A stretch of DNA of 64,000 bases from Solen grandis. Its lineage: Eukaryota > Mollusca > Bivalvia > Adapedonta > Solenidae. Made by a program: the position numbers and the translations under genes. Every line of letters begins with the position of its first letter. Positions within the stretch are counted from its first letter, which is position 1. The stretch spans positions 62,170,369-62,234,368 of the forward strand of contig CM037777.1 of NCBI GenBank assembly GCA_021229015.1, given 5' to 3'. The notes below the pieces were generated by a model. The model saw only the letters and a list, made by a program, of their open reading frames with translations, was not told the DNA's origin and made no database searches. Below are positions 12,895 to 25,234 of this stretch, piece by piece.

Positions 12895-14954
12895 AGGCAT
12901 TCTCAGTCAAAACCGCAGCACCATGCACAATACGCCTGAACACGAATGCAAAAAACGCATCACATGAAATACCAAAATCTCCTTCAATTGCAGGACACAG
13001 AAAAATATTACAGAGGAATGTCCTATGTTACCCCTACCAGAGGATTTCTATTACAGCAAAATTGGAAAGATATTGAACAGTCTAGCTCCAACTGAGACTG
13101 GGGGAGAACATATAAATGAACCAATAACTAGTCCCCAGGGATCAGTCGAAAAATGACAGTAGCCCGGAAAACGGCTGGTTCCTGTCTGCCTCCCAATTTT
13201 AAACTCCACACCTTTTTTTTTATCATAACTATAACTATGACACATCATGAAACTGCAATTTATAATTCTTTAAAAAATACTGAATTTACCCTGATAATAG
13301 ATATTCTTTTTTAATTACTATTGGAAAATTATTAGCCATTCTGAGGCTTTGTTACAGTATCTAAATACTTCACAATACCTAATAAGGGGCCTGCATTACA
13401 CCACTACCAGTCACATAAGGCTATAATAATACAGTGTTCAAGTTGTAACAGTGCATGTTTTTAAAGCAAGTCATGGGTTTGATCCTTGGATCCTGATCAG
13501 ACAGAAAGCTATTCTAACCCAAATCAGTTGTTGTTTTGGAGTTGCTAAGACAGTATTTCTATCATACAGTCTGGCTATTTACAGATGGAGGAAGAAGGAG
13601 GAACCCAGACTGAACCACAAACCAGCTGGAAGGTATCTGCACATGAAAAATATTAGTGACCCAGTCGGGACTTGAACCAACAGTGGTGATTGCCTATGTG
13701 ATAAAAAGTCAGTGACTATATCCACTCAACAATGGAGGCACCACTAACCATGATCAGGTTATTCAGCATGGCCTACAAATGAGCAGATGATTAAGGAACA
13801 GTTTGAAATCTGATCATTCTTTGTGTTTCCTACAGTCTGATCAGTTTTAATCAGTGTTTCTTCCAGAGCATGTTTTTGTTTTCGGCTTTGGCCCAATTCG
13901 GTCTGTGCATTTTCAGTGACACAGGTTTTTACTTGTTGAGGATTTAAACAGACCCATAGAACCTTTCATTGATGCTACTGAAACATTAAAAGAGTGGGAA
14001 AGATGTACTGTAAACACTCATGTATTGTGCACATTTCTATAACTTCAATTTCCATTTCAGAGAATGGATGTGCAAAATACATGAGAATTCAGTTTTTACG
14101 AATGTTTCCAAAATTTACCCCTACTACAAGGAAGTCATATCGGCTATCCGGAAAGTCTACATGAGTGTATTTATATTCTAAATTATATTAAGCTTTATCG
14201 TATATACTTGCCAGAAAATTGTTGCCTGTTTTGATTTCTACAATATAATTGTGAAATAAATGCTTACGAAATCAATATTCTCGTGTTCATATTCATTTTG
14301 TTTATATCTCTGTGAATCACCCAGACTTGTTCAGTACTGTACTGTACTTTACATAATCACTAATTAACGAAATGAAGCCAAATGTGATATTCGCATTGTC
14401 ATTAATGAGACAAACCATGACTGCCATTTAATATACAATAAACTATCAGTTTATTGTTTTTAACACATTCAGACGATATTCTAGCCAGTCAGTTCCATTT
14501 TGGACAGAACTGCTTGGTCAAAGATTTGTTTACTTCAAATTCCAAATGGAAAGGGACTTGCAACAAACAAACAAAAAGGCGTCAACATTTGAAGTCTGTT
14601 ACTCAAACTATTGGCCATAGAGAACATTAACATAACAATGCAAGCTGAATTGGATACTAAACGAGTGAATTACAATCCTCGCATGACTAAATTTTGGAAG
14701 CAGTAGAACTTTTGTTACCTGTAGATAAATCCAATATCCGCAAAAGACCTGTGGCCAAACAAAATGGCAGCCACCTCGATGTACGAAGAATGAATGCACA
14801 TTGTAGAAGGGAAATAAATTTTTACCAAGGTTATGAGCCTCAAACTCGCGATGTGCACTATACATGAGTGCACACAATACATGAGTGTTTACGGTTGTGC
14901 AGCAGTTATAGAAATAATATCAGATCACCTTATATGTAAAATAAACAACTTTTT

Positions 14955-15200
14955 GTTTGTTTGTTGGGCTTAATGGCCTACAGGCAGTATTTCAGTCATA
15001 TGGAGACAATGTCAACTTGAGACAGATATACAGTGCACACTGCAGTAACACATCGTAGACATGTGAAATGATACCACAACCAGTCACATAATCCTGACAC
15101 CAGGCCAGCCAGTCCTTTAACTACCCTTATATGCTGAGCGCCAAGCAGGGGAGCTTTACCAGTGCCATTTTTTTTACAACTTTGGTATGTCACAGCCTTG
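14955..15200 (-). mobile_element. tRNA-derived SINE, common family, reverse
   Basis: Reverse complement of the common body: TATTTCAGTCATATGGAGAC, then TGAGACAGATATACAGTGC, then CTTATATGCTGAGCGCCAAG. The 3' tail is at the left (TGTTTGTTGGGCTTAA); the tRNA head at the right is damaged. Confidence 0.8.
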
Positions 15201-15759
15201 GATCAAATCAACAACTTCCCAATTATTTTTTATTTTTCACCTACTTCCAAAACCTTCTAAATAAAACACCTGAAAAGTGCTATCCTGAATAACAAATCTG
15301 TCACAATGCATACCAAAAAACTTCAAGTAGGATTTAGCCAGAGTTTCTTATTTCCCAAAAGATCAGATTTTTAACGAAATGTGACAAAACCATTCCATAT
15401 CTGAAGTAAATGTCAGCTTTTCTTATACCAAAACGCTACCCCAGACACTTGCTTTTACTAATCCATCAAATATTCCAGGAGTTTTTGGCTGAAAGGTCTT
15501 TACCCTGCTGTACTACCATCAGAAAATTCCTAGCATTTCTAGACATACCATGGTGAGAATCAATTCATATTAATGCTTTTCAGAATGAAAACTGTCAAAC
15601 TTTAGTTTTCATAAAATCCTAAGAGCAATTTTCACTTATTCATAATGGAAATCATATACATATGCAGGGATGGCTGTAGAGACAGGATCTTCTCTCCACT
15701 GTTCACTGTTCATGTAAGTCAAAAGTTAACGAGCCATCAAGAAGCAATTGAAATAATAC

Positions 15760-15817
15760 CTGATGGTGCTGTGGTCCAGTGGTAATGTATTGACTGTGGA
15801 TCTGAAGGTTGTGAGTT
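15760..15817 (+). mobile_element. SINE head cut by a TTAA MITE
   Basis: TGGTCCAGTGGTAATGTATTG is a tRNA A-box region, and GGTTGTGAGTTTTAA is the start of a B box that runs directly into the TTAA of the MITE at 15818. Confidence 0.5.
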
Positions 15818-16594
15818 TTAACCCTTTACCTCATGAATATTCATGCCCAAAATATGGCTTGATGAATACTAATTAATGTAACTTATTATAGTTTATAAAA
15901 TAACAGATTTTTTTTCTTTGCCACGAAGATTGTAGAATCTGGACTAAAATTTTGTATGATCAAACAGAAGAGACCCTGACCCCTCCTATAGGAGCTGTCT
16001 GATCTGGGTCTGCTTTGTTTGCCAATGTGGAGCTACAATTTTGTTTGAGCAAACAGAAGAGACCTTGACCCCTCCTATAGGAGCTGTCTGATCTTGGTCT
16101 GCTTTGTTTGCCAATGTGGAGCTACAATTTTGTATGATCAAACAGAAGAGACCCTGACGCTTCCTATAGGAGCTGTCTGATCTGGGTCTGCTTTGTTTGC
16201 CAATGTGGAGCTACAATTTTGTATGATCAAACAGAAGAGACCCTGACGCTTCCTATAGGAGCTGTCTGATCTGGGTCTGCTTTGTTTGCCAACGTGGAGC
16301 TACAATTTTGTATGATCAAACAGAAGAGACCCTGACCCATCCTATAGGACCTGTCTGATCTGGGTCTGCTTTGTTTGCCACTGTGGAGCTACAATTTTGT
16401 ATGAGCAAACAGAAGAGACCCTGACCCATCCTATAGGACCTGTCTGATCTGGATCTGTTTTGTTTGCCAATGAGGAGCTACAATTTTGTTTGAGCAAACA
16501 GAAGAGACCCTGACCCATCCTATAGGACCTGTCTGATCTGGGTCTGCTTTGTTTGCCAAAATTAGTCTATATGAAGTAAATAATTAAGGGTTAA
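15818..16594 (+). mobile_element. TTAA MITE, family 1, expanded by an 89-bp tandem array
   Basis: TTAA at 15818-15821 with CCCTTTACCTCATGAATATT, and AGGGTTAA at the right. The centre is seven copies of an 89-bp unit: the CCTATAGGAG/C-CTGTCTGATC segment recurs at 15992, 16081, 16170, 16259, 16348, 16437 and 16526, each exactly 89 apart. The unit corresponds to the GCAAACAGA..TCTGTTTGCC core that occurs once in other family members. Confidence 0.88.
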
Positions 16595-17459
16595 GGATTC
16601 TGAATGACCTTCTCAAGCAACAAATTGTTAAAAGTTGTTGATGTTAAATAAATAATTTTAAATAATATTTTCTTTTTTTCTCAAAATGTAAAACACCCTA
16701 AGATTCATTTCTGACATTTAAACTGATTTTCTTAAAATCAGTTTACTCTGTTTCTGCCTTGAAATTTTGAGGGAGAAGTTTCCAGGACATTTTATGCATT
16801 AACCCCTCAGAAATTTTTATCAGCCATCACATTAACTGGCAAAGAATTCAAACATGAAAAGCCCTTCTTGATTTTCTCCCCAGTATTCAAAATACTTATA
16901 AATCAAATTTATTTGCATTTTTTAATTCCAAGATGATTTTAAATGACTACAACAAAGTTATACCAATAGAACTTATTTTTGCCAACACAAGTTAGTTTTA
17001 ACAATCACTTCCAACTTCCTCCAACCTTCTTAGTGATTGATTCCATCCTCCCTACCTTTTAAAAAAAAAGAACAAATGAAGATTCTCATATTATAATTGG
17101 ATTTGCCACCAGTGTATTTTCCTTGATTAGTTAAAGTAATTGCTTATTATACACACACTGTCTTTTTAAAGCCAAATTTACACATTCCTCTTTGAGATAG
17201 TTTAATGTAACCATGGGAAACAAAGAACAAACACTTTTTTATTTTAATAAAGCCAGAAATAATACCACTAGTCTTTATTATTCATTAGTATTGATGATAA
17301 ACATCATAATTTGGGGCTGGCTGCATTCTTTGCATTTTCTTAATATACCTCTTCAGCCTGAATTACTAGCAGAATTAAGCAGCTAATCTGGAAATATTTC
17401 AGATAATAGGATGCTATCATACAACAAGACCTGATTGTATTATAGTCAGGTTTGTTCGG

Positions 17460-17745
17460 GCTTTTTCATCTAAAGTAGGTCAAAGGTCAAGGTCAACTGC
17501 ATAATAAAGAGGTCCATCTGCTTAAGCAACTGTCCAAATATAGAAGCAATCCAATGAACCACAGAGAAGAAATAGCAGATTAACCAACTGGTTAACCTGA
17601 CCAGACACCCCTTTTTTTTATATTAAAAGTAGGTCAAAGGTCAAGGTCACAAGGTCAACTGCATAAGGAAAAGGTCCATCCATTTAAGCAACTGTTTAAG
17701 TTTTGAAGTGATCAAATGAAGGACATAAAAGTTATAGCATATTAA
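17460..17745. repeat. Two-unit repeat with AAAGTAGGTCAAAGGTCAAGG
   Basis: The block GTAGGTCAAAGGTCAAGGTCA..GCAACTGT occurs at about 17475-17535 and 17628-17695. It looks like a truncated relative of the tandem-cored elements and is interrupted by the element at 17746. Confidence 0.55.
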
Positions 17746-19191
17746 AACAAGAGTGTCAGTGCTGCCACAATATACGCCGCCACAAAATATAAAGTCCAAG
17801 AGGGTCCTTTTAATTATTGCTTTTAACATTTCTGTAAGCATATGCTCATAATGAAGTATATGAGACTAATTAATTTAGCTGAAAGAGCAGTATATTCACA
17901 AATATACTTTTCTCAAAGTGAGGCAATCACTAAAGATGATGAAAAGACAGGGGCCTGAGAATGTGGTTGCCTGGGTAGTATTAAAATCAATGAACCGGAA
18001 AATCGCCACTTCATGCACATCTACCCATTATAGAAATGACATTGACCAAGTTTTGAAAAGATTCATTCAGAAATGAAGGAGGAGTTGCGTTCACAAGGCT
18101 GCAATATCAATCAGCTACAGAGACTAAGTTTCAAGGGACACAAATCTTTTTAAAAAAAAATGGACCGGAAAATCGCCACTTCGTGCACATCTACCCATTA
18201 TAGTAATGACATTGACCAAGTTTTGAAAAGATTCATTCAGAAATGTAGGAGGAGTTGCGCTCACAAGGCTGCAGTATCAATCAGCTACAGAGACTAAGTT
18301 TCAAGGGACATAAATCTTGTAAAAATCAATGGACCGGAAAATCGCCACTTCATGCACATCTACCCATTATAGTAATGACATTGACCAAGTTTTGAAAAGA
18401 TTCATTCAGAAATATAGGAGGAGTTGTGTTCACAAGGCTGCAATATCAATCAGCTACAGAGACTAAGTTTCAAGGGACACAAATCTTGTAAAAATCAATG
18501 GACCAGAAAATCGCAACTTTATGCACATCTACCCATTATAGAAATAACTTTGACCAAGTTTTGAAAAGATTCATTCAGAAATGTAGGAGGAGTTGCATTC
18601 ACAAGGTTGCAATATCAATCAGCTACAGAGACTAAGTTTCAAAGGACACAAATCTTGTAAAAATCAATGGACCGGAAAATCGCCACTTCATGCACATCTA
18701 CCCATTATAGTAATGACATTGAACAAGTTTTGAAAAGATTCATTCAGAAATGTAGGAGGAGTTGCGTTCACAAGGCTGCAATATCGATCAGCTACAGAGA
18801 CTAAGTTTCAAGGGACACAAATCTTGTAAAATCAATGGACCGGAAAATCGCCACTTCATGAACATCTACCCATTATAGTAATGACATTGAACAAGTTTTG
18901 AAAAGATTCATTCAGAAATGTAGGAGGAGTTGCGTTCACAAGGCTGCAGTATCAATCAGCTACAGAGACTAAGTTTCAAGGGACACAAATCTTGTAAAAA
19001 TCAATGAACCGGAAAATCGCCACTTCATGCACATCTACCCATTATAGTAATGACATTGACCAAGTTTTGAAAAAATTCATTCAGAAATGTCGGAGGAGTT
19101 GCGTTCACAAGATATGGACGTACGGACGTACGGATGGACGGACAGACGGAGAAGATGACGCCAATATACGACCGCCTCCGGCGGCGTATAA
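17746..19191 (-). mobile_element. Tandem-cored HINE-like element E, reverse orientation
   Basis: Left end AACAAGAG then GTGTCAGTGCTGCCAC (hairpin) then AATATACGCC; right end CGCCTCCGGCGGCGTATA. Read on the minus strand this is a 5' TATACGCCGCC hairpin, a (GTCC)n tract, seven units of about 169 bp, and a 3' hairpin followed by CTCTTGTT. Unit starts (ACCGGAAAATCG or near) are at 17994, 18164, 18333, 18502, 18671, 18839 and 19008. No protein is encoded; open frames are repeat translations. Confidence 0.8.
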
Positions 19192-19677
19192 AAAGGGTCA
19201 ATCTGAGCGGAAGCCCAACGACACCAGACCAGACACCATCAACTGAAAGGATAGATTTTTTACATTGAATAATAATAATTATTACAGTAAATATATTGCA
19301 TTCTTATGACATAGATCTTTCTCTATGTTCCTGGAGCCCTATTAAAATCACTACAATATATCAAATGGAACAATTGTCAAGAGACAATGTTTACAGATAC
19401 AGATCAAATTGTCCAATAGCTACATTGGAATATCATGTGATCAATCCACATTTAAAAGCACAGCGGTTGAGTGTTTCATCCCCATTGTGTACAATAGCTT
19501 TCAAAAGCTTTTTCAGGTGCAAAGTACTGATCCAACCCTGAGTGTTCCTACTTCAGAATAATGTAGCATAAAAAACGTTTCAATTAAATCTGGCCAGGAA
19601 TGTATTGACCAAGCAGGAAAAGATATTCAGTTTTTGATATCTGTGACACTAGATGACTTGTGTACAAATTTATGTCC

Positions 19678-19702
19678 AAAAAAAAAAAAAAAAAAAAAAA
19701 AA
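19678..19702. repeat. A homopolymer of about 25 bases
   Basis: An uninterrupted A run after TTTATGTCC. It could be a retroposon tail, but no matching retroposon body was recognised to its left. Confidence 0.9.
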
Positions 19703-22034
19703 GTATGACATAGACAGACCTTGTCCGACCTATAACCACAACACCCATGAAGCTGCCAAGTGTGCAGACAGAGATGATAAGTCCAGGATAATGTGTCTGA
19801 GCCTTTCTCTCCTACACTTATTCAAATAATGATACTAAGACTTTCAGATGAGCTTCTTTGATCAATATATATACATCCCACTTCTCATTCAGTCTGAAAT
19901 TTCACCCTCACATCTGCTTGTTTTGCAAGTATATTTTATGAAAACAGACCCAATAAACAGGCAAATGTATTTAAAACATGCTAATTTTCCAACTCTAATG
20001 TTATGTTACATATCTCATTATGATTTTAGCAGCAAAAGTATGGATTATATTCAAAACATAACAATGAATATTTGGCATAATCAGAAACTTTTTTATGAAT
20101 AGTTAGCATAATCATGAACTTCCTTGTATTTTATATTAAGTATTTAGCATAAACATAAACTTCTTTGCATGAATAAGTATGCCTTTTTTCTTTCTGAAAA
20201 GGACATCCTGTCTGGCATTGTTTTCTCTCATATACTGTACATGCCTCCAGTAACTTAATCTATGTTGCAAGCCAAAAATATCTTTCTGGCAAATATAATG
20301 AAGGACATGAAATACTATTTGATACAGGATGAAGTCTACACAACTGTATAATTTAGTTAGAACCAAATGGATGTCAAAGACAGAATACAATTAAATGTCT
20401 TGTCATTTGTCACATCAAAGATCATTCAAGGGAGATAAAAAAAACTGGCCTTTATCTGATGGTTGTTATTCAGAGGTAAAATTCTCTATAAATTCAGTGC
20501 TGGGACTCCAGTCTTTGGCCTTTGTTCACAGGTTGATTTTTATTCAAAGGTGACCACTTATACTAGTTTGACTGCCTCGTAAGAATTCCAGAATTGTGGC
20601 AACATTAAATACTTAACACTAAAGCATGCTGCCATATTTTGCAGTAACACTTTGTTACCTAGATGCACTGGTATAAAATTCAAATTAAGAATTGTGGGTA
20701 AAAAGGGAAACAGTAAACCATTTTTTTTTTTTGTTACACTGAGTGACCATCTTGTTTTAAGCATTTAATCAATTAAATATGCCGGATATTGTTGGCATGA
20801 AAACACCAGACACACACACTCTGAAAAGGCAATTACACTGTATGAAAATAGCCAGTTTGTTAGTACAATAAAGCCTCTATTGTAGCAACTGTCAATCCAT
20901 TCTCTGTTTCAAAAAACATACTATCAAAAAAAAAATCATATGTTTCCCTGAACTATTTTAACTTCGAAACCAAATTTCAAATAAAAAGAAAATATGCTCA
21001 AAATTAACATCCTTTGCAAGCTTGGTAAGAGAGATTTAAACAAAAATTATTTGTTTCCTGCTATTTTTATTTCAAGACACGTTCTTTGTTAGTCTTTATT
21101 TAAAATGTATATTGTGTGTTCAAAACGTCTCTCTGTGCATGTTTATTTGTTCTTTACTACCCTAAAACCTTCAATAATCTAAAATAACAATTTATATTGC
21201 TCTGCACTTTCTCATAGATTTGACCAAATATGAATAATACACAATTCCATGGAGATGCATCTCTCATTATACTTCTTAATTGAAAATAATGATCCGGTTT
21301 TACTGACTTACGAGTTATAGCCATTATGTTCCTGGTCTGAAAACGCAAAGTTGAGGTGTGGCTAGAATAGTGATTCCAATTTAACAATGGAAATATTCAA
21401 ATGAAATGCATATTGCAGATTGAAATGCAAGAATAGTATCTCTCTCTCTCCCTTGATCACTTTAACAGTTTGCATGTGACTGAGAGATTTATCACATAAC
21501 CTACAGCACAACATTAAATAACATGCCTTATACAGCAAAACTTGACTTATCCGACACCTGATATTTCTGACAACCTTCCATATCCGACAGCGTCCTCAGT
21601 GGTACTGTAAGTTTCCTTTTATGTTCTCTACGTTTAAACCCTGATTTTACCGACATCTGACATATTCATTATCTTATTTAAATATTCATCAAGTAATTAA
21701 ATACACAAGTTTCTTATAATTTGATACAGTCATTGTTACAGAGTTAGGATGAATCAAATCACTCTGTGTTTTGGAAACTATATTTCTTTAGCATATTCAC
21801 TGCCATCCCTTTCACAAAAATTACGACAACATCTGTTCAAAAACACAAAAACTGCTGGAACACTGTGCACGTTAATACTGGTGCCTTTTCCAAGACATCA
21901 ATTAACATAAAATGGCATAGAATGCAGTTTTTTAACATACATTTTGCACTGGGAAACCACACTTATAAGGACATGAGATTTTCCATCTTGCATTGCGAAC
22001 ATATAGTAACTTGACTTAACTATTTGAGTTTATT

Positions 22035-22215
22035 GTCACTTCAACAGTATTTCAGTCATATAGTGACGTCCAGCTAATTACAGGTGGAGGAAGACCCCAA
22101 ATGCACAGAGGCACCTGGGTAGAACCACTGACCTACCACAATCCAGCTGGAAGGCTTCCTCATGCGAACATTTAGTGAAAAGAACTGATTACATGAGCCG
22201 CTTGGCTGCAACAAA
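22035..22215 (-). mobile_element. Truncated SINE-like repeat, reverse
   Basis: Contains CAGTATTTCAGTCATATAGT and CAATCCAGCTGGAAGGC, also seen in a block at about 13555-13640. A second body type linked to the common SINE tail. Confidence 0.5.
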
Positions 22216-22956
22216 CACGAACAGCCTTCTATGCAATTTAATGTCAACGGACATCATAGATTAGGAGCTATCACACACGTCCTCTTTTGTCATAGTTTTT
22301 GTATGACAGTGATATCGTTCATAACAAAAAAAATATGGCTACTGTACAATCGCTGATTATGAAGTTGCGTTAAAATTCATACTTTTTCACTGACAAAGGC
22401 AAGTTTTGCCAAAATTTTGGTAAATCATGAATTTAATGATTTAATGTATTATTTCCCCCTCAGGAAAACCACACTTTTTTACTAAGCATAAAATAAATGA
22501 ACAGATCTCAGTTTTATCTGCATCTAAGAGTTAACTAAAGCTATCAATAAAAGTAATGAATATCCCTGATAAAAATATGATAATATTTTAGCAACCATAA
22601 ACTCCATGAGGATCACATAAACTCAGAGCCATTTCCCATATTTATACGTACCTTATTTAGCTCTTTATTAATTTGGGCATCAATTGTTATCACATAACAA
22701 CTGATGCCATTCTCTCTGAAGACTGAGATCCTGTGTGTGACCAAACCCAAGTTATCTCTGGGTGATCCCTCGTTGATAAAATAACATTAAAACTACAAAG
22801 GTAAGTTTCGTTTAACTTTTCAATTAAATCATGCAACGGGACAGGTTATGACACACATGATTCCAGTATCATCTCCACTTCACAAAGCAAATCAGGTGTA
22901 CAACAATCTTCGTATATCACAATGTATGTGTTAACACGGTACATGACCACACTTAC

Positions 22957-23090
22957 TCAATGGACTTGATGTTGATTTTCCCCGTCACGTTGTTCGTCAT
23001 GGCGTGCTGTTGTATGTGGAGAGCCGAAAGTCGCATTATCAGGTCCGGCTTCAGCTCCGAAAACCGGTCTTGGAGCACATCGTTCACGCA
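22957..23090 (-). CDS. FRMPD: FRMPD-family exon, start of FERM F2 lobe
   Basis: Internal exon of a FERM and PDZ domain scaffold protein. On the minus strand a TTTCAG acceptor precedes an exon that opens in phase 0 with CVNDVLQDRF and ends ..NIKSI plus two bases (GA) before a consensus GTAAGT donor. The 44 codons include LRLSALHI-type helical sequence (LIMRLSALHIQQHA), as expected at the start of the acyl-CoA-binding-protein-like F2 lobe of FERM. The split codon GA|G joins exactly to the exon at 9802-10021, giving ..SIEKEFGLEKF. Base composition is much richer in G+C than the surrounding intron. In vertebrates FRMPD1 and FRMPD4 are cortical scaffolds that bind LGN/GPSM2, and FRMPD4 (Preso1) also binds PSD-95 and group I mGluRs; these roles are family knowledge, not shown here. 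Which FRMPD paralogue this matches best cannot be settled by eye. Confidence 0.93.
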
Positions 23091-25055
23091 CTGAAATATG
23101 CAACAGTTTCTTCTTGACAACAGGTTAATATCTAGCTAACCCTTACAATGACCATTTACCAATATCTTCTAAACGCTGTATTTACAATATAAAATGGGAA
23201 TTAATTTTCATTTCTCTTTTTATTTAAAAACTGTTTTGTTTATGCACCTCACATAAATTTCAGTCATTTGGAGACGATGTCTACTTGAGACATGTATGGT
23301 GCTGCCACACTGCAGTTTCACACTGTAGACATGTGGCATATAACACCCAGTCACATTATCCTGACACCAGGTTAATTATTCCTGGAAATACCCTTATATG
23401 CTGAGCGCCAAGCAAGGGAGCTTATATACCAGTACCATTTTTTTTTTTAATTTGGTATTTCGTGGTCGGGGATCAAACCCACGACCTCCCAATTCCGGGG
23501 CAGATGCTCTAACCACTCGGCCACCAAGACTGGTTTAGTATCCTGAACTATCAGGAGAAATTCTGACATGGGCATGTGGTCGGAAGAAAACGTTATGGGA
23601 CAGGAAAAGTTTGATTCTCTTATACCCCCTACATTTGTGAAGAAAGTATAGAATTAGAATTGGAGGTAAATAGTAAAATGGAGGGGATAATATAAGTAGG
23701 ATTTTCTCTCTACATAATGAAACAGGCAACATCCGAATGGTTCCAGAAACTTAAAACCATTTTCAAGCCTCACAGTTGGAGAATTTAGAGGATGGCAACA
23801 GAAAAAATCCTGGCTCCAAGACTTAGTAATACTTAAATACAGGCACTTCAGTTTCTCACATATTTCTTTTCACATTAAAAGAAATGTTTAAACTAATAAC
23901 TTAGAAACGTAATATATTATTTTGTTAAAAAATATTGTAAGCCTGTATAGTAACAACATATTAACACTAACTTAGTCATTAACATTCTGGTAAATATTTT
24001 GTTATTCAAGGATGGTAGAATATTTGCCTACCTTATTTAGGATTTCAAGTATTAAATAGTGCTAAGTACCACAAGTGGAATTTGAACCAAGCTGTTAAAA
24101 CCGAGCCCAGATTGCAAACCAAGTATAAAACATACAAACTTGGTTGAATGTTTTAAGTGTCCAATTACCCTCAGGCAATTTCTGTTTTAGTAGGGTCATT
24201 TCTTATCACACGGTTTATATACCAGTCAAACCCACATTGCAGCAGCAGTAACAACAACCTTTATTTTCACACAATACTCCACACATCCAATAACATTTCC
24301 TTTAATTCGTCTCTTTTCAATAATTCAGAGATGTTGCCAAAAATACAGACTTGATTCCTGAGAAAACAACAGCTTTCCATCTTTTTCTTTGGAAACTCTT
24401 AGAGATACCAGACATATACTATTGTTCCCAATACATTATATTTTCAAAAAATAATTTTACATATTGCATACATCTGCAGAAGGATTGAAGAAAAAAACAA
24501 TACACATACTAAATCTTGGTGATCTATTTCTACCCAAACCCTAATAAATCAAGAACTTTTAGATTTGTGTTACCTCATTATTACTGAAACGTCAGGTTGT
24601 ATATACAATGTAACAGTGCAAACGCATAACTCTGACAAAAAGGAAAGATCAGATGATATCCAAATGATGGATGCTTGGTAAAAAAACAACAACTACAGGG
24701 TTGATAGAGAAACAATTACAGAGGTGGTTTCAAAACATGCTCTATATTCTGACAAATGTGAGAAGCCAATGCATTTTAATGATGAAGCCAATTGAATATT
24801 TGGCTCCTCCAGTATTTTCCTGTAAAAAGTTTGAGATTTTCAAAGTGCAAAAGTAACAATAAATCTGATGAGCCTTCCAGACTTGAGCTACACAGTTGGC
24901 CTCCTGCCATTGAAAATTATCTTAAAAATCATTTTTTGTAAATCTTTTAGCCCATATCAGAATTTTTTTTCAGTTATTTTGAAAAGGAAAATTAGACCTT
25001 GCCGTGCCCTTGAAAATGAATATTATACTCAAAATTATGACTTTCAAGCTCGACT
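23091..25055 (-). other. FRMPD intron up to the gap
   Basis: Begins left of the TTTCAG acceptor of the exon ending at 23090. Holds the SINE at 23240-23535. No upstream FRMPD exon (end of F1) was found before the gap, so that exon must be on another contig. Confidence 0.75.
23240..23535 (-). mobile_element. Full-length tRNA-derived SINE, reverse
   Basis: Best reverse copy of the common family. Body: CAGTCATTTGGAGACGATG, CTACTTGAGACATGTATGG, CCTTATATGCTGAGCGCC. tRNA head at the right, reverse: GGGGATCAAACCCACGACC (B box) and CTAACCACTCGGCCACC (A box), resembling a Ser/Leu-type tRNA. Confidence 0.88.
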
Positions 25056-25155
25056 NNNNNNNNNNNNNNNNNNNNNNNNNNNNNNNNNNNNNNNNNNNNN
25101 NNNNNNNNNNNNNNNNNNNNNNNNNNNNNNNNNNNNNNNNNNNNNNNNNNNNNNN
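25056..25155. other. Assembly gap of exactly 100 N joining two contigs
   Basis: The sequence is N from 25056 to 25155, exactly 100 bases, the usual placeholder for a scaffold join of unknown size. FRMPD exons left of it are all on the minus strand and those right of it all on the plus strand, so the relative orientation of the two contigs is suspect. Open frames drawn across the N run are meaningless. Confidence 0.99.
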
Positions 25156-25167
25156 CAGTGTTTGCAG

Positions 25168-25234
25168 GTTTTGATGATGTCCAGGGGATTGATTCTGAAG
25201 CAATTCCAGACGCTGCGACCATAAAAACTGATAT
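25168..25234 (+). CDS. Possible FRMPD exon at the end of the WW segment (weak)
   Basis: Twelve bases after the gap, TTTGCAG is followed by an open stretch whose phase-2 reading is FDDVQGIDSEAIPDAATIKT and then D, ending at a possible GTTAGC donor after GAT AT. Vertebrate FRMPD proteins have an N-terminal WW domain that ends with an FDD motif shortly before the PDZ domain, and this piece has a similar shape. It is on the same strand as the PDZ-end exon at 31487-31538 and upstream of it, as expected. Evidence is thin: almost no acceptor context survives before the gap, the donor is poor, and the minus strand is also open here. Treat it as a lead. Confidence 0.25.

Larger units (their letters stand above)
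10022..22956 (-). other. FRMPD intron (12.9 kb), repeat-rich
   Basis: Bounded by GTAAGT at 22951-22956 and TTTCCAG ending at 10022. It contains TTAA MITEs (10712-10916, 12653-12894, 15818-16594), SINEs (12291-12480, 14955-15200, 22035-22215), a related pair of repeats at about 10540-10640 and 12495-12610, the tandem element at 17746-19191 with flanking repeats from 17460, and an A-run at 19678-19702. No coding exon was recognised between 10022 and 22956. Confidence 0.85.

Noticed and set aside
15992..16560. Regularly spaced 89-bp repeats considered as a CRISPR array
   Set aside because: Whole units repeat with no unique spacers, and the genome is animal.
24868..25224. An open frame of 118 codons crossing the N run
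   Set aside because: About a third of it is N; it exists only because unknown bases contain no stop.
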